NCBI GenBank assembly: GCA_009763385.1
Contig: CM019830.1
Span: 94,118,649-94,182,648, forward strand
Reading direction: 5' to 3'
Length of the DNA stretch: 64,000 nucleotides
From: Coix lacryma-jobi var. lacryma-jobi
Taxonomy: Eukaryota > Streptophyta > Magnoliopsida > Poales > Poaceae
The notes under the pieces: model-generated
The model's database searches: none
The model's input: only the letters and a program-made list of their open reading frames with translations
Told to the model about the DNA's origin: nothing
Program-made: the position numbers and the translations under genes
Shown: in pieces, positions 42,672-55,320 of the stretch
Numbering within the stretch: the stretch's first letter is position 1
Layout: each line of letters opens with the position of its first letter

Positions 42672-43474
42672 GAGATGGCCAGATCCATCGCACATGGGCA
42701 TGCAACATATGGACGAGTTGCCCGACCATACAAGGTGGAATTAAATTGGGTGCACTCGGGTGCACCCAAATGTCTGTACACCCCCACGGTGGATTGTTGA
42801 CACGTGTCTAGGGAACTGAATTCTACGTCCAACAAAATTTGCAACAACTACGTCTCCACATGTTGTGGGCGATTTTCTAAATTTAATCTCCAAAAGGTTT
42901 TCTAAATTCACAACAACTGAGAGAGGGAAAACGTTTCATGTGGATGAAATGAGTGAGCATAGTTTCTAAAAGGTTGAAAACAGCACGACCACTGAGCCGG
43001 CCGATTCGCTTCATCCGCGTGTCTTCTTCCATGCCGAGCGAGTAGAGATCGACGGCCGCCGGTCACGAGCGCGGCGTGAGACCGTTCCATCGGCCATGGG
43101 CGAGAGCTGATGCTGCCTCCGCCATCCACATGTCCGCCGACCATGGGTGTGGGTGAGGCCACCTTCGTCAGCCGCGAGCGCGGGGACGACCGCCCTCGCT
43201 GGCCACGGGCGTGGACGAGGTTGCCTCCGTCGTCCAAGCGTCCGCCAGCCACGGGCACAGACGAGGCCACCTTCGTCGACAACGAGTGGGGGGGCGGCCG
43301 CCTTCGCTGACCACGGGCACGAACGAGGCTATCTCCGCCGTCCGCGCGTCCGCCGGCCACGGGCACGAGCGAGGCCACCTTCGCCGACTACGGGCGTGGG
43401 GACGGCCGCCTTCGCTGGCCACGGTCACAGGCGAGGTTGTCTTCACCATCCGCGCATCTGCCGGCGTGGACGAG
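42672..43474. other. Unassigned sequence with a hairpin and a GC-rich minisatellite
   Basis: Outside all elements I can delimit. It holds a perfect 10-bp inverted repeat, TTGGGTGCAC at 42746-42755 and GTGCACCCAA at 42760-42769, with a 4-base loop. From about 43090 to 43440 it has three to four copies of an approximately 105-bp GC-rich unit (GGCCACGGGC, GGCCACCTTCG blocks). Open frames over the minisatellite are repeat-driven. It may be an older, decayed element or host intergenic DNA. Confidence 0.4.
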
Positions 43475-44555
43475 TGCGAACACAAGGTTGGTATGTGCCC
43501 TTGTGGTTCCACCCTGAGTGATGAGCGATTGGTCAACAGGCTCACCCGGAGGGGTGAGTCGCAACATGTGTCTCTTGGTTGTGTTGTTGTGCAGGTGTGG
43601 AGCTCGAAGACAGTGGTTGATGGCGAGGTGAAGGTCAAGTAGAGACGGGTCGTGCCGATGGACCGAGAGCGGTGAAGGGCGGACGTGAGACATGGACCGA
43701 CGGACCAGAGGGCCGGAGGACCAGCTGTGGTAGCTGGCACTTGGCTTTGACGATCAAGAGCACATGGTGATGTGCGATGGCATCGACCAAGTTGGGAGGA
43801 AGACGATGGCGTCGTGACACTTGGCAGGAGGTCGGACACGGGCTTGCGTGCGGCGCAAGTGCCGTCGGCCAAGTCAAGGAGGAAGGCAAAGGCATTGTGC
43901 CCGGCATGAAGGCTGGACATGCATCGGCATCGGTGCCGGTGGTCGGGGTGTGCGAACCACACTCCATCTACGGCGTGGGTTCGGTAGTTGAGCCTTAGAA
44001 AGCTACCATCGACGGTTTCCGAGTTTGGACCTCAAAACTCGGGATGGCGGGTTTCCGAGTTTAGGCCTCAAAACTCCGGGTGGACGGTTTCCAGGTTTGG
44101 GCCTCAAAACCTGGACTGGCGGGTTTACCGGTTTGAGCCTCAAAACTGGGGGAGGTTCCTATGCGGAACAGTCGACGCGTGGCGGCACCGAGAGGCTTGC
44201 GTTGCGGCGAAGCTATCGATGAGGAAGGCGCGGTGGTCGACGGGACGACACGTGACGACATCCTGGGGCTTGCGTCGAGGCGAAGCAAAGGATGAGAAGG
44301 AGCGTGGTCATCGGATGAAGACCTGATGGAGTTGGACTAGAATACCCCTAGGGTTAGCCTGTTCGCTCTATGTATCTAGGGGTAGAAGGGGAATAATGTA
44401 TTAGGCTATATATAGAGAGGCAGCCTCTCCTCTCATTCTATCCTTGCAACATTTCATTCTCGTAGACTCTCTTAGGCCTTCCTCCCTCTAGCTGCTTGTG
44501 ATCCACAGAGTGCTACAATACCTCTGTGTACTTGGTGATTTTGAGGAAATGGGTC
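43475..44555 (+). repeat. Diverged Sirevirus-like LTR fragment
   Basis: Starts TGCGAACACAAGG (start approximate) and follows the order of the other Sirevirus LTRs: GTTGTGCAGGTGTGGAGC, AAGGTCAAGTAGAGACG, GAGCGGTGAAGGGCGGACG, four hairpins at about 44009-44152, the AATACCCCTAGGGTTAGCCTG block and a TATATATAGAG element near 44410. It diverges strongly from SV1-3 and has a private insertion (about 43740-43960). It is cut at 44555 by the Athila-like element. Confidence 0.75.
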
Positions 44556-46109
44556 TGTTGACACTTCTTAAAGCAATTGCCTATAATAAACTTTAATGAA
44601 CAGACTCTAGCAAAAGCCCAAAGAAATGTACATGACACTCCTAGCATCACTTAATGTCAAGTTATCATCCCCAACATGATACTAGAAATGTAATTCATTT
44701 GTGACACTAGCTCAAAAGATATAAACAAATATTTATCCGCAAGCGCACAGATAAATATACCTGTTGTAGCAGCATTTCACCCAGGTTGTCTAGGTATTGT
44801 TATTTATATTTTTCCGAAGAAAACAGTGAAGCGGGGAACAAATGGATATAAATGTGATTCAAAGGTAGTGGAGATTACTATTCATTCATTACTACTCACA
44901 TGTCTAAACAGGGGTTAGACAAGATAAAGATAAATATTGAATAATGATAATGATAACGGGAATTCTAGAGATAAAGCGAACTACATGGATCAAGTAGAGC
45001 AGTCAGGAGATTAATTAAGAGATTCGAAACCTAAGTTACTTCACATTTACTAAGCCTAGTGGTTACTCTAGTTAATATACAATCATTTATAGCTAATTAA
45101 TCTGTCATCCATGATCAAGGGACATTACTAAATTAGAATCAAGAACGAAGTAATGAATTCTAACTTGCAACCGCGTCCTACTAAGGTCTACACTCGGGGG
45201 GAGGACTACAAAGGACTCAACAGGACTGTCACTCCTGCGATCTACCTCTCGACCCAGAGCATAGGATGTACTCTCATGTATACTTAGCCTAAACACCATG
45301 TTTACACCAGTTTGACCACTTTACTCTATCCGGAATAAAGCTATGTACTTTACGAACATGATCATAAACTCTATCATAATCAGATCTATATTAAATATAT
45401 AACTAGAATAAACTCCAAAACTGAATAAACTGAAATATATTAAAGTAGCACAAAGTCGAATAAAGATATAAATTACCGAGTCTTCGACAACAATCCGGAG
45501 ACTCAGACGAAGCTTCCTGCCGGATATGCCGACGAAGTCGCCTGCCTCTACTTGAACCTAGCTAGACTAAACTCTAAACTTGATGTAGAGCTCTAACTCT
45601 CTCTCTAGAAACCCTAGTTCTACTGAACTTCTTTTCTCTGTCTCATGTCTCTTCTCTTCTGGAAGGGGGTCAGGGGTCTGGTTATATAGCCCTGCGTGTC
45701 GAATCGTGGCCGTTGGATCAAACTGACTTAAGGTACGGCCGAGATGCATCCTAGAGGTCGGTGGAGGAAGATTCCGGAAGGAGGAGATGTGGGGGCCCTG
45801 GACCAGACTGACCGGTGGGCCCAGGGGACCGGTCGGTCCCACAGATCAGACTCCCAGGGTGCCTCGCCTCGTGGTGTCCTCTGGAGTCTTCTAGAGACTT
45901 CCTGACATGGCGGTGGAGTAATCTATGTCGGGTTCCTTCTTGGGGAAGCAATGTAGTCCAGTTTTCCTGTTTAATCCCTGGAAAATATAGAATCACCAAA
46001 ACTCGTTGAATTTGTTAGTTTAAACCTCCTATTTCTAAGTTTGCAATTCTTTTTGGCATTTATTCAAGTATTGTTGACAGTAAATAATGATAGTTAATAG
46101 ATGTCAACA
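44556..46109 (-). repeat. 3' LTR of the Athila-like element
   Basis: 1554 bp with short terminal inverted repeats TGTTGACA and TGTCAACA. A TATATAG element lies near 45692 on the plus strand. It contains GGACCGGTCGGTCCC at about 45828, which has a counterpart at about 49180-49200 upstream of the ORF. Confidence 0.8.
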
Positions 46110-46124
46110 AACTCCCCCAAGCTA
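46110..46124 (-). other. Polypurine tract of the Athila-like element
   Basis: Minus strand TAGCTTGGGGGAGTT directly precedes the LTR start TGTTGACA. A second AGCTTGGGGGAGG block lies at about 47165-47180, just after the ORF stop. Confidence 0.75.
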
Positions 46125-47185
46125 AACTTTTGCTAGTCCCTTAGCAAACATCGGGTTCTGAGAGTAAAATTGTGAACTACTTTAATACACAAGCCATCAA
46201 CTAAAAATTTCCTTGAAAAGAATTTGGAAGAATTTCATATGTTCCTTTCACCAATCTTTTATCTTAGTTTAGAATTATTGAAAATTAGAAGCAATCAAGT
46301 CAAACACTATGTCTCAAATTCCTCATTCCAACTTTACTCCGGAGTTTTGCAAGATTTTCATAATAAAAGCTCAGAGAACTTCTGTATGACATTTTTCAAA
46401 TTACATATATAATTTTAAGATTAAAAAGCACACTTTACTAAGTCAAAGTTCAGAGCTTAGGGAGAGAAATGTCATACCTTTAGATCAAGCATTTGAAACT
46501 TTTTAAATTTTCAACTCTTACTAGCATATTGTAATTAGAGGGACCATGGGCTATCATTCTTTTTCTTTTCATATTTTTATCACACACATTTTCTTTCCTA
46601 TTCTTTTTGAGGTAGTCGGACACTTGTCCCTTTTTCTTTCCTCCTTATCATATTTTTGCATAGTCCCATGCCTCTAACACAATACTACTTCGGAAGAGTG
46701 AATCTTTTATATTTATAGAAGCTTGATCTTTAGAGCATGATAAACCTCTCTACCATAGCTAAAAACTTAGAACAGAGTAAGCAGCCTCAAAGTATGAATC
46801 ATTTATTATCAGGCTTTAGTTATTCTGTCATACAGGTTCTCCTCATATGTTTGCAGTTTTCAAAATTAAAATTCCGGAGATTCATTGAAACTAAGAACAA
46901 GATAAATAGCAGCTTAGACTTTTTTGTCTATAATTCTCAACTATCCAAACTTTGGTTAAGATCATTGTTTTGAGATTTTTCAATAAAAAATTTAAAAGGA
47001 ATTATCTTGCAGCTGAGGCTATGCAGAGCAACTCTCTTTTTTTCTTTTTTTATATACTCTACTTCAAGATTATTTTATTTAAATACTAAATAGATACTAG
47101 CTAACAATACTAGACATAAACAAAAACAAACAGAGGGGTACATCATACTTACCTCAGAAATAGGGGGTCCTCCCCCAAGCTAGTT
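46125..47185 (-). other. AT-rich spacer between ORF and 3' LTR
   Basis: About 1 kb without a convincing frame on either strand; only the second polypurine block near 47170 stands out. Confidence 0.45.
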
Positions 47186-48658
47186 TCACTCGTACGGTGG
47201 TGGCGGCTGAGGTGGATTAATTCCCATGTGTCCGAAGAGGTAGCAAAAATTCTCGTTCGTCTGGGCGCCTTGATGATGTATCTCTTCAAAAGTGTGGCAC
47301 ATGTCTTCTTGACCCGTCTCAAGATGAGTAAGACGAGTATCGATGCCCTGCAAGTAAGGCTCTCTATGGTACGAGATCTGGTGGTAGGGCTGGTTTTCTG
47401 GGTAACCATGGGTGGCATGGTAGGAATATGGATCATGAGTGGCATCATGAACGCCTCTCCTAGAGAAAGACATTCGTCCTCCCTAGAAGTCATACATCGT
47501 ATCCTCTTCGCGATGTGGTGGAGTGTAATTGCAAAAGTTTCCTTGTCCCCATGAACCTTGTGGTGTATGTGGCTCGTAGGCAGTAGTATCTTCACAGGCT
47601 TGATGGTGTGATGTAGATGGTCCAGCTCGTTCGAATCCTTGATAGTGAGTGTAAGCTGGTCTAGGTGGTGCAACATCTTCTCCTGGATATCTCGGGGCAG
47701 TGTTTCTGGTGAATCTTGCGGAGGGGCTTCCTACTCCCGCACCAGGTCTCTGCAAGTTTAGCAAAACGGTTTCCACGACATACAGACCAAGTGATCTGTT
47801 TGGCAACTCATATTGATTTGTATATCCCTTATATTGCATGTAGAGTTTGTTATTCATCTTCTTCATGAGATGTGCTTGACTGAAGAAGTAGAAACCTATT
47901 ATTAGTCGTGGAGTGGAGATGTACATAATATTTCCATTTAAGTTCAAATTTCCAGCAAGAGGAGTAACCCAAGAAGTGATAGATATGGGGCCTTGTAGAG
48001 TGTGAATGTAAGGCCAGTAGTCTACCAGGAGTTTTATGGGTGAGATTTTAGTTTTCTTGACCATAGCATACATAAGCTTTAACTCCTCAACTCTAACAAT
48101 ACGACCCTCTTGCCTAGGAAAGAGAGTGAAACCTAGCCACTTGTGCATCACCCTTAATGTGGGGTTGTGTATATCATTAGTGCAAGGGTGATGATCGGTT
48201 TTCTTGCCAGTAATGTCCACCCAAAAGCTATCTCTATCAAAGTTTCTTAAGGCAACATCTATGTCTACGGCACAGTTTTCAGGAAAACCCAAATTTAGAC
48301 TGAACTGTTTCCATGTGAGAGTGAAAGGTTCATTATACAGCCTAAAGTAGACATATGTGTCATCCGAAGAGAGAGTGCAAAGAAATTCTAGAGTGAGCAA
48401 TCTACAACCCTCTACGGAGAGCTCCCAAGTGTTCTCCCACCCAATATTATGAAAGACTAGATCGAACTCAGAGTCCATACCTGTGTCTCGGAGAAATTGT
48501 GAATCAAAGGTAGGAGTATGGGTGTACTCTTTGTCTCGGTAATGCCTGAACATGTCCTTCTCGTAGGCCGTCTGAAGCTTGATGTGCCTCTCATGAAGAA
48601 GATAACGTGGCTCAGACCGACTCGTTGTAGAGGATCGAGGCAGGGATGAGGTATCCAT
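47186..48658 (-). pseudogene. Athila ORF1-like protein, one in-frame stop
   Basis: ATG at 48658; 391 codons to TAG at 47483-47485, then the same phase continues for 99 codons (MSFSRRGVHD to QPPPPYE) to the stop at 47186, so the original protein was about 490 residues. Recognisable blocks such as WELSVEGCRLLTLEFLCTL, VYFRLYNEPFTLTWKQFS and NLGFPE recall the plant 'Athila ORF-1' family (Pfam ATHILA, from memory), found between pol and the 3' LTR in Athila-type elements. Its position here, upstream of the polypurine tract and 3' LTR, fits that. The C-terminal part is rich in His, Tyr and Pro. An acceptor-like TTTTTGCAG lies upstream near 48755, consistent with expression from a spliced RNA (inference). 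Role unknown. Confidence 0.55.
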
Positions 48659-49348
48659 GTCTGAGCCTCCTTATGATGAGCCAGCTCACGAACGGCTTCT
48701 CGTTGATCGAAAAGTGAGCGTGCTCTTCGCCTTTCTCAAGAAGTTGCTCATCTTTGCTGCAAAAACAAGAGAACAGACAGACAAAACTAGTGGAACAAGT
48801 GAGGGTTACAACAAATAAATGTCAGAGAGTTAGCGATCCAAAAAGTCAGTAGTCCAGGAGTCAGTCGTTCAAGTTGGCATTTTTATTTCAACTTCTCCTA
48901 GTTCATTAACTAATTGGACAACATTTCCCCTCTCTTATTAAATTTTCTTGCTTACTCCAACTATCCCTTTCTTCTTGCTACTAGCTCAAAGCTTCCTCCT
49001 CTATTCTATTGTATCTTCACTCACTCATAAACTACCCCAAATGAAGTACTAAGTGAATTTGAAATTGAAATTTCAAATTTTGAAGTGAGGTTGGTGTTTC
49101 TGAAGAGTGGAGTGTGTGGAGAGTGTGAGGGATGCTTGCTATTTTATAGGGGGAGAAGGGGATGGCCGGTCGGTCTAGTGGTGGGACCGACCGGTCCCCC
49201 CTGGGCCCACTTCACTCCAACTTTTTCCCTCACCTACCTTGCTCAAGTTATCACTCTTTGGAATATATGCCGATAGTTGCATGTGGTGGTAGGTGAGATG
49301 AGTGGTTGTGAGTGCATGTGATAATTTGAAGTGATATGATGTGGGTCC
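48659..49348 (-). other. Upstream region of the Athila-like ORF
   Basis: Contains a possible 3' splice site (about 48755), a short frame MSNFLRKAKSTLTFR ending before the main ATG, AT-rich sequence to about 49080, and the GGGACCGACCGG palindromic block shared with the LTR. It ends at the SV3 target GGTCC. Confidence 0.4.
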
Positions 49349-51397
49349 TGCGGATACATGGGTGTATGTCGAGTCTCGAGTGACGAGTGATTGTCAACTT
49401 TGATAATGCGCATGTTCTTTGGCTGGTGTTGTGTAGGTGTCGAGCACGGATACAGTGATCAAAGGCAAGGTGAAGGTCAAGTAGAGACGTGCCGTGCCGA
49501 TGGATCGGGAGCGGTGAAGGGCGGACGTGAGGCTTGGACTGAGGGATTGGTGGCCTGAGGATCAGCTGTGGTGGCTGACAGCCTGGGACAATGACAAGCA
49601 GAGACTTACGGGGCACGGTGTTGCTCGGGTCGAGGACCTGGGGACACGTGTCGGTGGACAGGGTGCACGGGCGCCCCTCTACAGCTCGGTTTGGTGGTTG
49701 AGCCACAGAAAAACTACCGAGTGGATGGTTTCCAGGTTGGGGCCTCAAAACCTGGGCGCTGATGGTTTCCGAGTTTGGGCCACAAAACTCAGGCTGAGGA
49801 CAGGTTCCAGGTTTGGGACTCAAAACCTGGGCGTTGCGGGTTTCTGAGTTTGGGCCACCAAACTCAGGCGATGGACGGCTGGTTTCCCGGTTTGGGCCTC
49901 AAAACCGGGGGTTGATCGTGAAGGCTTGTTTCCCGGTTTGGGCCACAAAACCGGGGGTGAAGTCCAGGAAAAAGGACAAGCAGAGCGGTGGCGGCACGTG
50001 GCGGCAATCGGTGAGGTTGCGTCGAGGCAACGCTACCAGTTGTGCGGGCATGGCCGTCGGATCACCACCTACCATGAGTTGGTCCAGAATAACCTTAGGG
50101 TTTAGCTGGTTCGCTCTTTAATTAGTTAGGGGTAGAGTGGGAACTAGAATTAGGATAAGTAGAGGGAGACACCCACCTCCCATCCCATCTCAGTCATTTC
50201 CTCTTTGCCTTCTAGGTTTTCCTGCTCTCCCAATCCCCTGCTGTAGCAACTGAGATCCGCAGAGAACCATACCTTTGTACTGGAGATTTTGAGGAAGTGA
50301 GACTGTAATCTCACTGTTGTAGCCTGTGGTAGCCACATGGTTGCAGATCGATGTGTTGATTCGCGTTTTGTTCATGTTCTTCGCGTTCTTCGTTTCTCCG
50401 CGATTTTCCCATCACTCGATCTCTCTCTCTACTGCGTCTTTTCAAAATCCGTTTGAATGAACTTGTTCTTTATAGTGAGGATATCATTTCCACCGAAGGA
50501 ATTCATCTAACTCCTCACGAACAAGTAGATCGGGTTGATTTCGTGTTCGTGGCGCTTTTTCGGTTCATACTCCTTCCCTCTCGGATTCCCGTCGATTGAG
50601 TTGTTTTGAGCGGATGATTTCTTGGGGATAGTCTCCCAACTACCTCGTGATCATCTTCTCCAAGTTTGGGATCAAGGGATTTTGGTTTGAATCGGATTTG
50701 GGTGGATTTGAGTTGAGGGCGACCAAAATCGCCCTCACTGGGCACTCGTGGACAGTCCGCCAGTAGGCCCGCGGACAGTCCACGCGTCGGGCTTCGACCG
50801 AGGCAGTGGTCGCGCGGCTCAGCTGTGTTGCTTTTGGTTGAATGGCGGACAGTCCGCCGTAGTCGATCGCGGACAGTCCGCGAGTTGACCAGAGAGGTTC
50901 AGCAGTCTTGCTGTTTTGGAATTTTCGCCGGTGGAGAGTCCGCTCCTTCTTCGCGGACAGTCTGGGGGAACCGCGGACAGTCCGGGAACTCGCAGACTTG
51001 TGTTTTTCAGTGCACTTGTTCTCCCGGCTTCAACGCTTGGTATCCGGACTTCTCAGTTGGCCTTATAGTTTACCAAGCAACCTCTCTAGGTATCTTTGCT
51101 ACTTGTTAGCATTGGTATTTAGGGATTTCATGACGTAGGCTTCAATCTACGTTCGGGACTAGGTTTTAGAGGTCGAACTTGTGCCGGTACTTTTGGCGTT
51201 TGGGTTGCTATCGCTTGGTGGTGCCTCGCTGTGATCGTAGAGATCATCCACCCTCTTCCAAGGGTCGTGGGCATCACGGTTTTGATTGAAGTTTTTGGGG
51301 GTTGATTTTAGGGACAAAGGCCGAAGTTTCGAAAGGAATTTTTGAGCTCCCATTCACCCCCCTCTGGTCGCCTTGCATTTGCATTCTCGGTCCTTCA
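49349..51397 (+). repeat. SV3 5' LTR
   Basis: 2049 bp, TGCGGATACATGG to CTCGGTCCTTCA. Hairpin array about 49687-49957; GCGGACAGTCCGC-type motifs about 50748-50990. Unlike the SV1/SV2 LTRs it lacks a clear TATATAAG in the matching place, reading GGATAAGTAGAGGG. Confidence 0.93.
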
Positions 51398-51399
51398 AT

Positions 51400-51414
51400 T
51401 GGTATCAGAGCGGG
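51400..51414 (+). other. SV3 primer-binding site
   Basis: TGGTATCAGAGCGGG, two bases after the LTR; TGGTATCAGAGC is complementary to the 3' end of plant initiator tRNA-Met. Confidence 0.93.
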
Positions 51415-51460
51415 TTAAGGATGTTCCACCTTAACTGGTTCCAGATCCACCGAAGGTGAC

Positions 51461-54034
51461 ATGGATCGCGGCGTGGGAAACCACCGTTTTTCGATGGGAC
51501 GAACTATGCGTATTGGAAGATACGCATGTCGGCCTATCTTCAAAGTTTGGGTGCTTCCATCTGGGATATTTGCAACTCTGCTGATTACGTGGTCTTGGCT
51601 GCTCGTGTTACTCAGCATCAGATCGATGAGCACGATGCCAATAGCCGAGCCCGTAATGCTCTTTTCTCATGCTTGAGCATGACGGAATTTGATTGCGTTT
51701 CTCACCTCGCTACGGCTCGGGAGATTTGGGCTACCCTCATGCGTTTCCATGAGGGAACCACTCAAGTCAAAACCCATCTCTACGAGTCGCACAAGCGAGA
51801 GTATGAGAACTTTCGACACATGCCTGGCGAGAGCATAGAGAGTTTATTCGCTCGCTTTCAGGTGATTGTCAACATGATGAGGGCTAACAAGGAGCTGTTG
51901 CCTTTCGACGATCATGAGAAGGCTTTGAAGATTTTACACACTCTTGATCGATCGGTGTGGGACTCAAAGGTTCAGGCGATCATCGAATCACCTAACTATG
52001 AGACCCTCACATGCGATGAGCTCTTCAGTAAGCTCAAGTCCAGTGAGATTGACGCCATGGTGAGGGCTTCTTATGAAAATCCTTCTGGCCCATCGAAGGC
52101 ATTACTTTCTAGCTCTTCTGCTAACCCCTCTAGAGGATTTGCACTCTCTTCTCTTCTTTCTGTCATAGAGGAGCAGCTGGAGTTGATGGGGGATGACAAG
52201 TTGGCTTTGCTCGCCAACCGGTTCTCACGGTTCCACAACAACCGCATGAACTGTCGCCGCGGATGAGGACGCTCGGGTTGTTTCGAGTGCGGCGACCCTA
52301 ACCACTTCATCGCCAATTTCCCAAAGAAGAACAAGCAAGTCTTCGGCAAGGCAGATCATGGGCACAAGTACGACTCCGGCAAGCGCAAGGAGAAGTACGT
52401 CCCCACGAGGCACAAGCGGAAGGGCGGCTTCAACAAGGAGTACATCAAGACGAAGTAGTTGGAGAAGGCCCAGGCTGAGCAGCGTGCGTTCTTCGCCACG
52501 CTCAGCGACGTCGACGACTCGGATGACGACTCCGCTTCCTCAAGCGACGACCAGTCCGAGAAGAAGAAGAGGATCGAGGACAAGCTGAACAGCCTCTGCT
52601 TCTTCGCCGACAACGAGGGCTTTTGCACCTTGGCCCTCGGCAAGGAGGTCGATGGAGAGCTGGAGGAGATCCCTCAGAACAACGACGACGATGACACCTC
52701 CCAGGTATCTCAGACCCCCGATGAGCTTTCTGCTGAGGTCAAGAAACTTACTGCCGCCCTTCTTAGTCAAGATAAGTTGGTTAGGCGTACTGCTAGAGAG
52801 CGGAAGGAGTTTAGGCAAAAGTTGGAGGATACGGTGAAGGAACTTGAATCTGTCAAGTCTACCATTGTTGTCACCGAGGAGGAGGAGTGTGAAATGTGCT
52901 CCACACACATGACTGACCTTCTCACTTTGAGAAGTAAGTATGATGTGTTGGTAGGAGAGGTGGATGAGCTTAAGGCTAGATCCTCGCTGTTGGGTGTGTG
53001 CAAGTCCTGTGCGGGCTTGCAATCTGAGTTGGCAGAGAAGAATGCCAAGATTGTGTCTCTTGAGAAGGCCAGCTCGGATAGCACTCATGTGGCTAGGTGT
53101 GTTTTGTGTGAGGGCTTAGAGATGGAGATAGCCAATGTGAAGCATGACAAGATGCAAACCGAGGAGGAAAAACACATACCTTCGGACCATCTTGTCATGG
53201 GTGTTTAGTGGTGAGCCGCAGCTTGGGATGATGATCTCCCAATTCAAGCGTGTTGCTGGAGGTCCCGGTGTTGGTTTTGCTCAGGGTGTTGAGTGCGCTC
53301 CCAACTCCACCACTACTCCCAAGCTAACGAAGATTCCACCCAAAGAGCCTCTCAAACCTAACACCAGGGATGGAGTGTTTGTGGAACCTCCAAGAGCTCC
53401 ACCAAAGAAACAAACATGGTCTCCTAAGCCCAACCACCTGAAAAACAAGCTTAACACCATGCCACCTATCCAAGAGGAGCTTATGCCACAGAAGGGCAAA
53501 GTGATCCACACCCACTACCGTGAGTACCAACAACCCCCTATGAGAGCGGTGAGGTACCACTATGAGCACTGTGGGAGAGATGGACACTTGAGTGAGTTTT
53601 GCTTTCGGCGCAAGAGAGAGGCGCGCCGTGCAAAGGAGATGAACAACACGGACATGTACCATCCTTTCCATGATGTACGTGTGCCGAATGTTCAGAGGCG
53701 TGCTGCTAGGCCTAGAGGTCCAAAACCTCAAGTTCCTAGGCCTAGGCCGCGAAGAGAACGTGCCCAGCGGGAGCCTGCAGTTGTGGGCTATGGACCCCGT
53801 GGCGGTGGCTTTGTAGTTGAGCGTTTTCCCTCATCGCGTTTTGAGTATCGCGATGGACGCTCTTCCCTTAGCGGACCATGTTTTCCTCTACGTGGTGATC
53901 GCTCTTCCCGTAGGCGTGCTAGGAATGGTTTTTCTGCTAACCATTCTTTTGAGCAGCCGGCCCAACACTGGTATTCTTCCTACTTCACTAACCCCAGTGT
54001 TGGACTGTATTCTTACCCTTTGTCTTTTTATTGA
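51461..54034 (+). pseudogene. gag: SV3 gag, broken
   Basis: ATG at 51461. A base missing near 51480 (GTGGGAAACC against GTGGGCAAACC in SV2) throws the first codons out of frame; the capsid frame is open from 51526 (YLQSLGASIWDICNSADYVVLAARVTQ). Stops: TGA at 52264-52266 just before the first zinc knuckle and TAG at 52456-52458, both in phase with the rest. In that knuckle (CFECGDPNHFIANF) the last Cys is Phe; in the second (YEHCGRDGHLSEFC) the first Cys is Tyr. One extra A near 53170 shifts the last third, which ends at 54034 with the Arg-rich tail. The central part encodes an acidic, coiled-coil-like segment with DDDDTSQVSQTPDEL. Confidence 0.87.
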
Positions 54035-54048
54035 TGTAGGTAAAACGA

Positions 54049-55320
54049 TTGGAGAATGTTTGGTTGGTGGATTCCGGTTGTTCGAGACACATGATCGGAA
54101 ACGCCAAGTGGTTCTCCAGTCTTTGTCCGGTCGCCGGAAAGGAGTTTATCACCTTCGGCGACAATAGCAAAGGTAAAGTGTTGTCTCGTGGGTCGGTGCG
54201 AGTTAATGAGCACTTTGTGTTGCGTGATGTTGCTCTTGTTTCTAACTTGCATTTTAACCTTCTTTCTGTTTCGCAACTTTTTGATGATGACTATGAGATT
54301 CGTTTTAAGCCGAATCTCAGTCGTATTTTAGATCCTCAAGGCAATCTTGTATGTATGATTTCACCCTTTGGGAAAGTCTTTCGTGCGATTTTCTCAGAGT
54401 CATTTGGGATTTCTCGTTGTCTTTTGGCTGGACTTTCCTCCTTTGATCTTTGGAAGTGGCATAGGAGACTTGGTCACCTGAGCTTCGACTTGCTTGCAAG
54501 GCTTAGCTCACTTGGCTTAATCCGAGGATTGCCCAAGTTGTTCATGGAGAAGGATCTTGTTTGCCACTCTTGTAGACATGGGAAGATGGTTGCCGCTCCC
54601 CACCATCTAGTGACTCAGGTCATGACTAAGCGCCCTGGAGAGCTTTTACACATGGACCTTGTTGGTACGGCTCGGGTGAGCTCGGTTGGGGGGAAGTGGT
54701 ATGTGTTGGTTGTTGTCGATGACTTTTCGAGATATTCGTGGGTTTTCTTTTTAGCTGAGAAAACTGAGACTTTCTCTTTTGCTCGCAATCTGATTTTGCG
54801 TCTTCAGAATGAGTTCCCTTTGAACTCAATGCGAGCTATTCGTAGTGATAATGGTTCCGAATTCAAGAATTCGGACTTTGAGAAGTTTTGTAACTCTTTG
54901 GGTTTAGAGCATCAGTTTTCTTCCCCCTACACACCACCACAGAATGGTGTTGTAGAAAGGAAGAATTAGACCCTTGTAGAGATGGCCAGGACGATGCTCG
55001 ATGAGCATAGGACTCCTAGGCGATATTGGGCCGAGGCTATGAGCACTGCATGCTACATTTCCAATCGCATTTTTCTCTGAGCTTTCTTGAAAAACACCTC
55101 TTATGAGTTGCATTTTGGAAAACATCCCAAAGTGAGTTATTTTAGAGTTTTCGGTTGCCATTGTTTTATACTCAAAAAGGGCAACTTGGACAAGTTTGAG
55201 TCTCGTTCTTCTGACGGTGTATTTTTGGGTTATGGCACTCATACTCGTGCATATCGTGTACTTAACCTTGACACTAACCGAGTCATGGAGACATCCGATG
55301 TCACCTTCGACGAGACCATG
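54049..55320 (+). pseudogene. pol: SV3 pol: protease and integrase
   Basis: Frame open 54049-54969. Protease WLVDSGCSRHMIG (DSG) near the start. GAG-pre-integrase zinc region: KWHRRLGHLSFD and CHSCRHGK give the H-H-C-C ligands. Integrase core: Asp in HMDLVG (about 54650), Asp in RSDNGSEFKN (about 54850), Glu in NGVVERKN (about 54955). A TAG at 54967-54969 follows the Glu, best explained by a C-to-T or G-to-A change compared with SV1 (ERKNRTLVEM). A further TGA interrupts at 55078-55080. The frame resumes from 55087 (NTSYELHFGKHPKVSYF) to the solo LTR at 55321. Confidence 0.9.

Larger units (their letters stand above)
44556..49348 (-). mobile_element. Athila-like Ty3/gypsy element, minus strand, 3' part
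   Basis: 3' LTR 44556-46109, polypurine tract 46110-46124, non-coding spacer, one ORF (47186-48658) and its upstream region. At 49348 it is interrupted by SV3, whose TSD GGTCC appears at 49344-49348 and again at 63872-63876; the element therefore continues at 63877 and leaves the window. GGGTC at 44551-44555 is the presumed left TSD. Gag-pol is not in the window. Confidence 0.7.

Noticed and set aside
42908..43521. Overlapping open frames in the GC-rich minisatellite (Ala/Arg/Gly-rich)
   Set aside because: Repeat-driven; about three copies of a 105-bp unit explain them.
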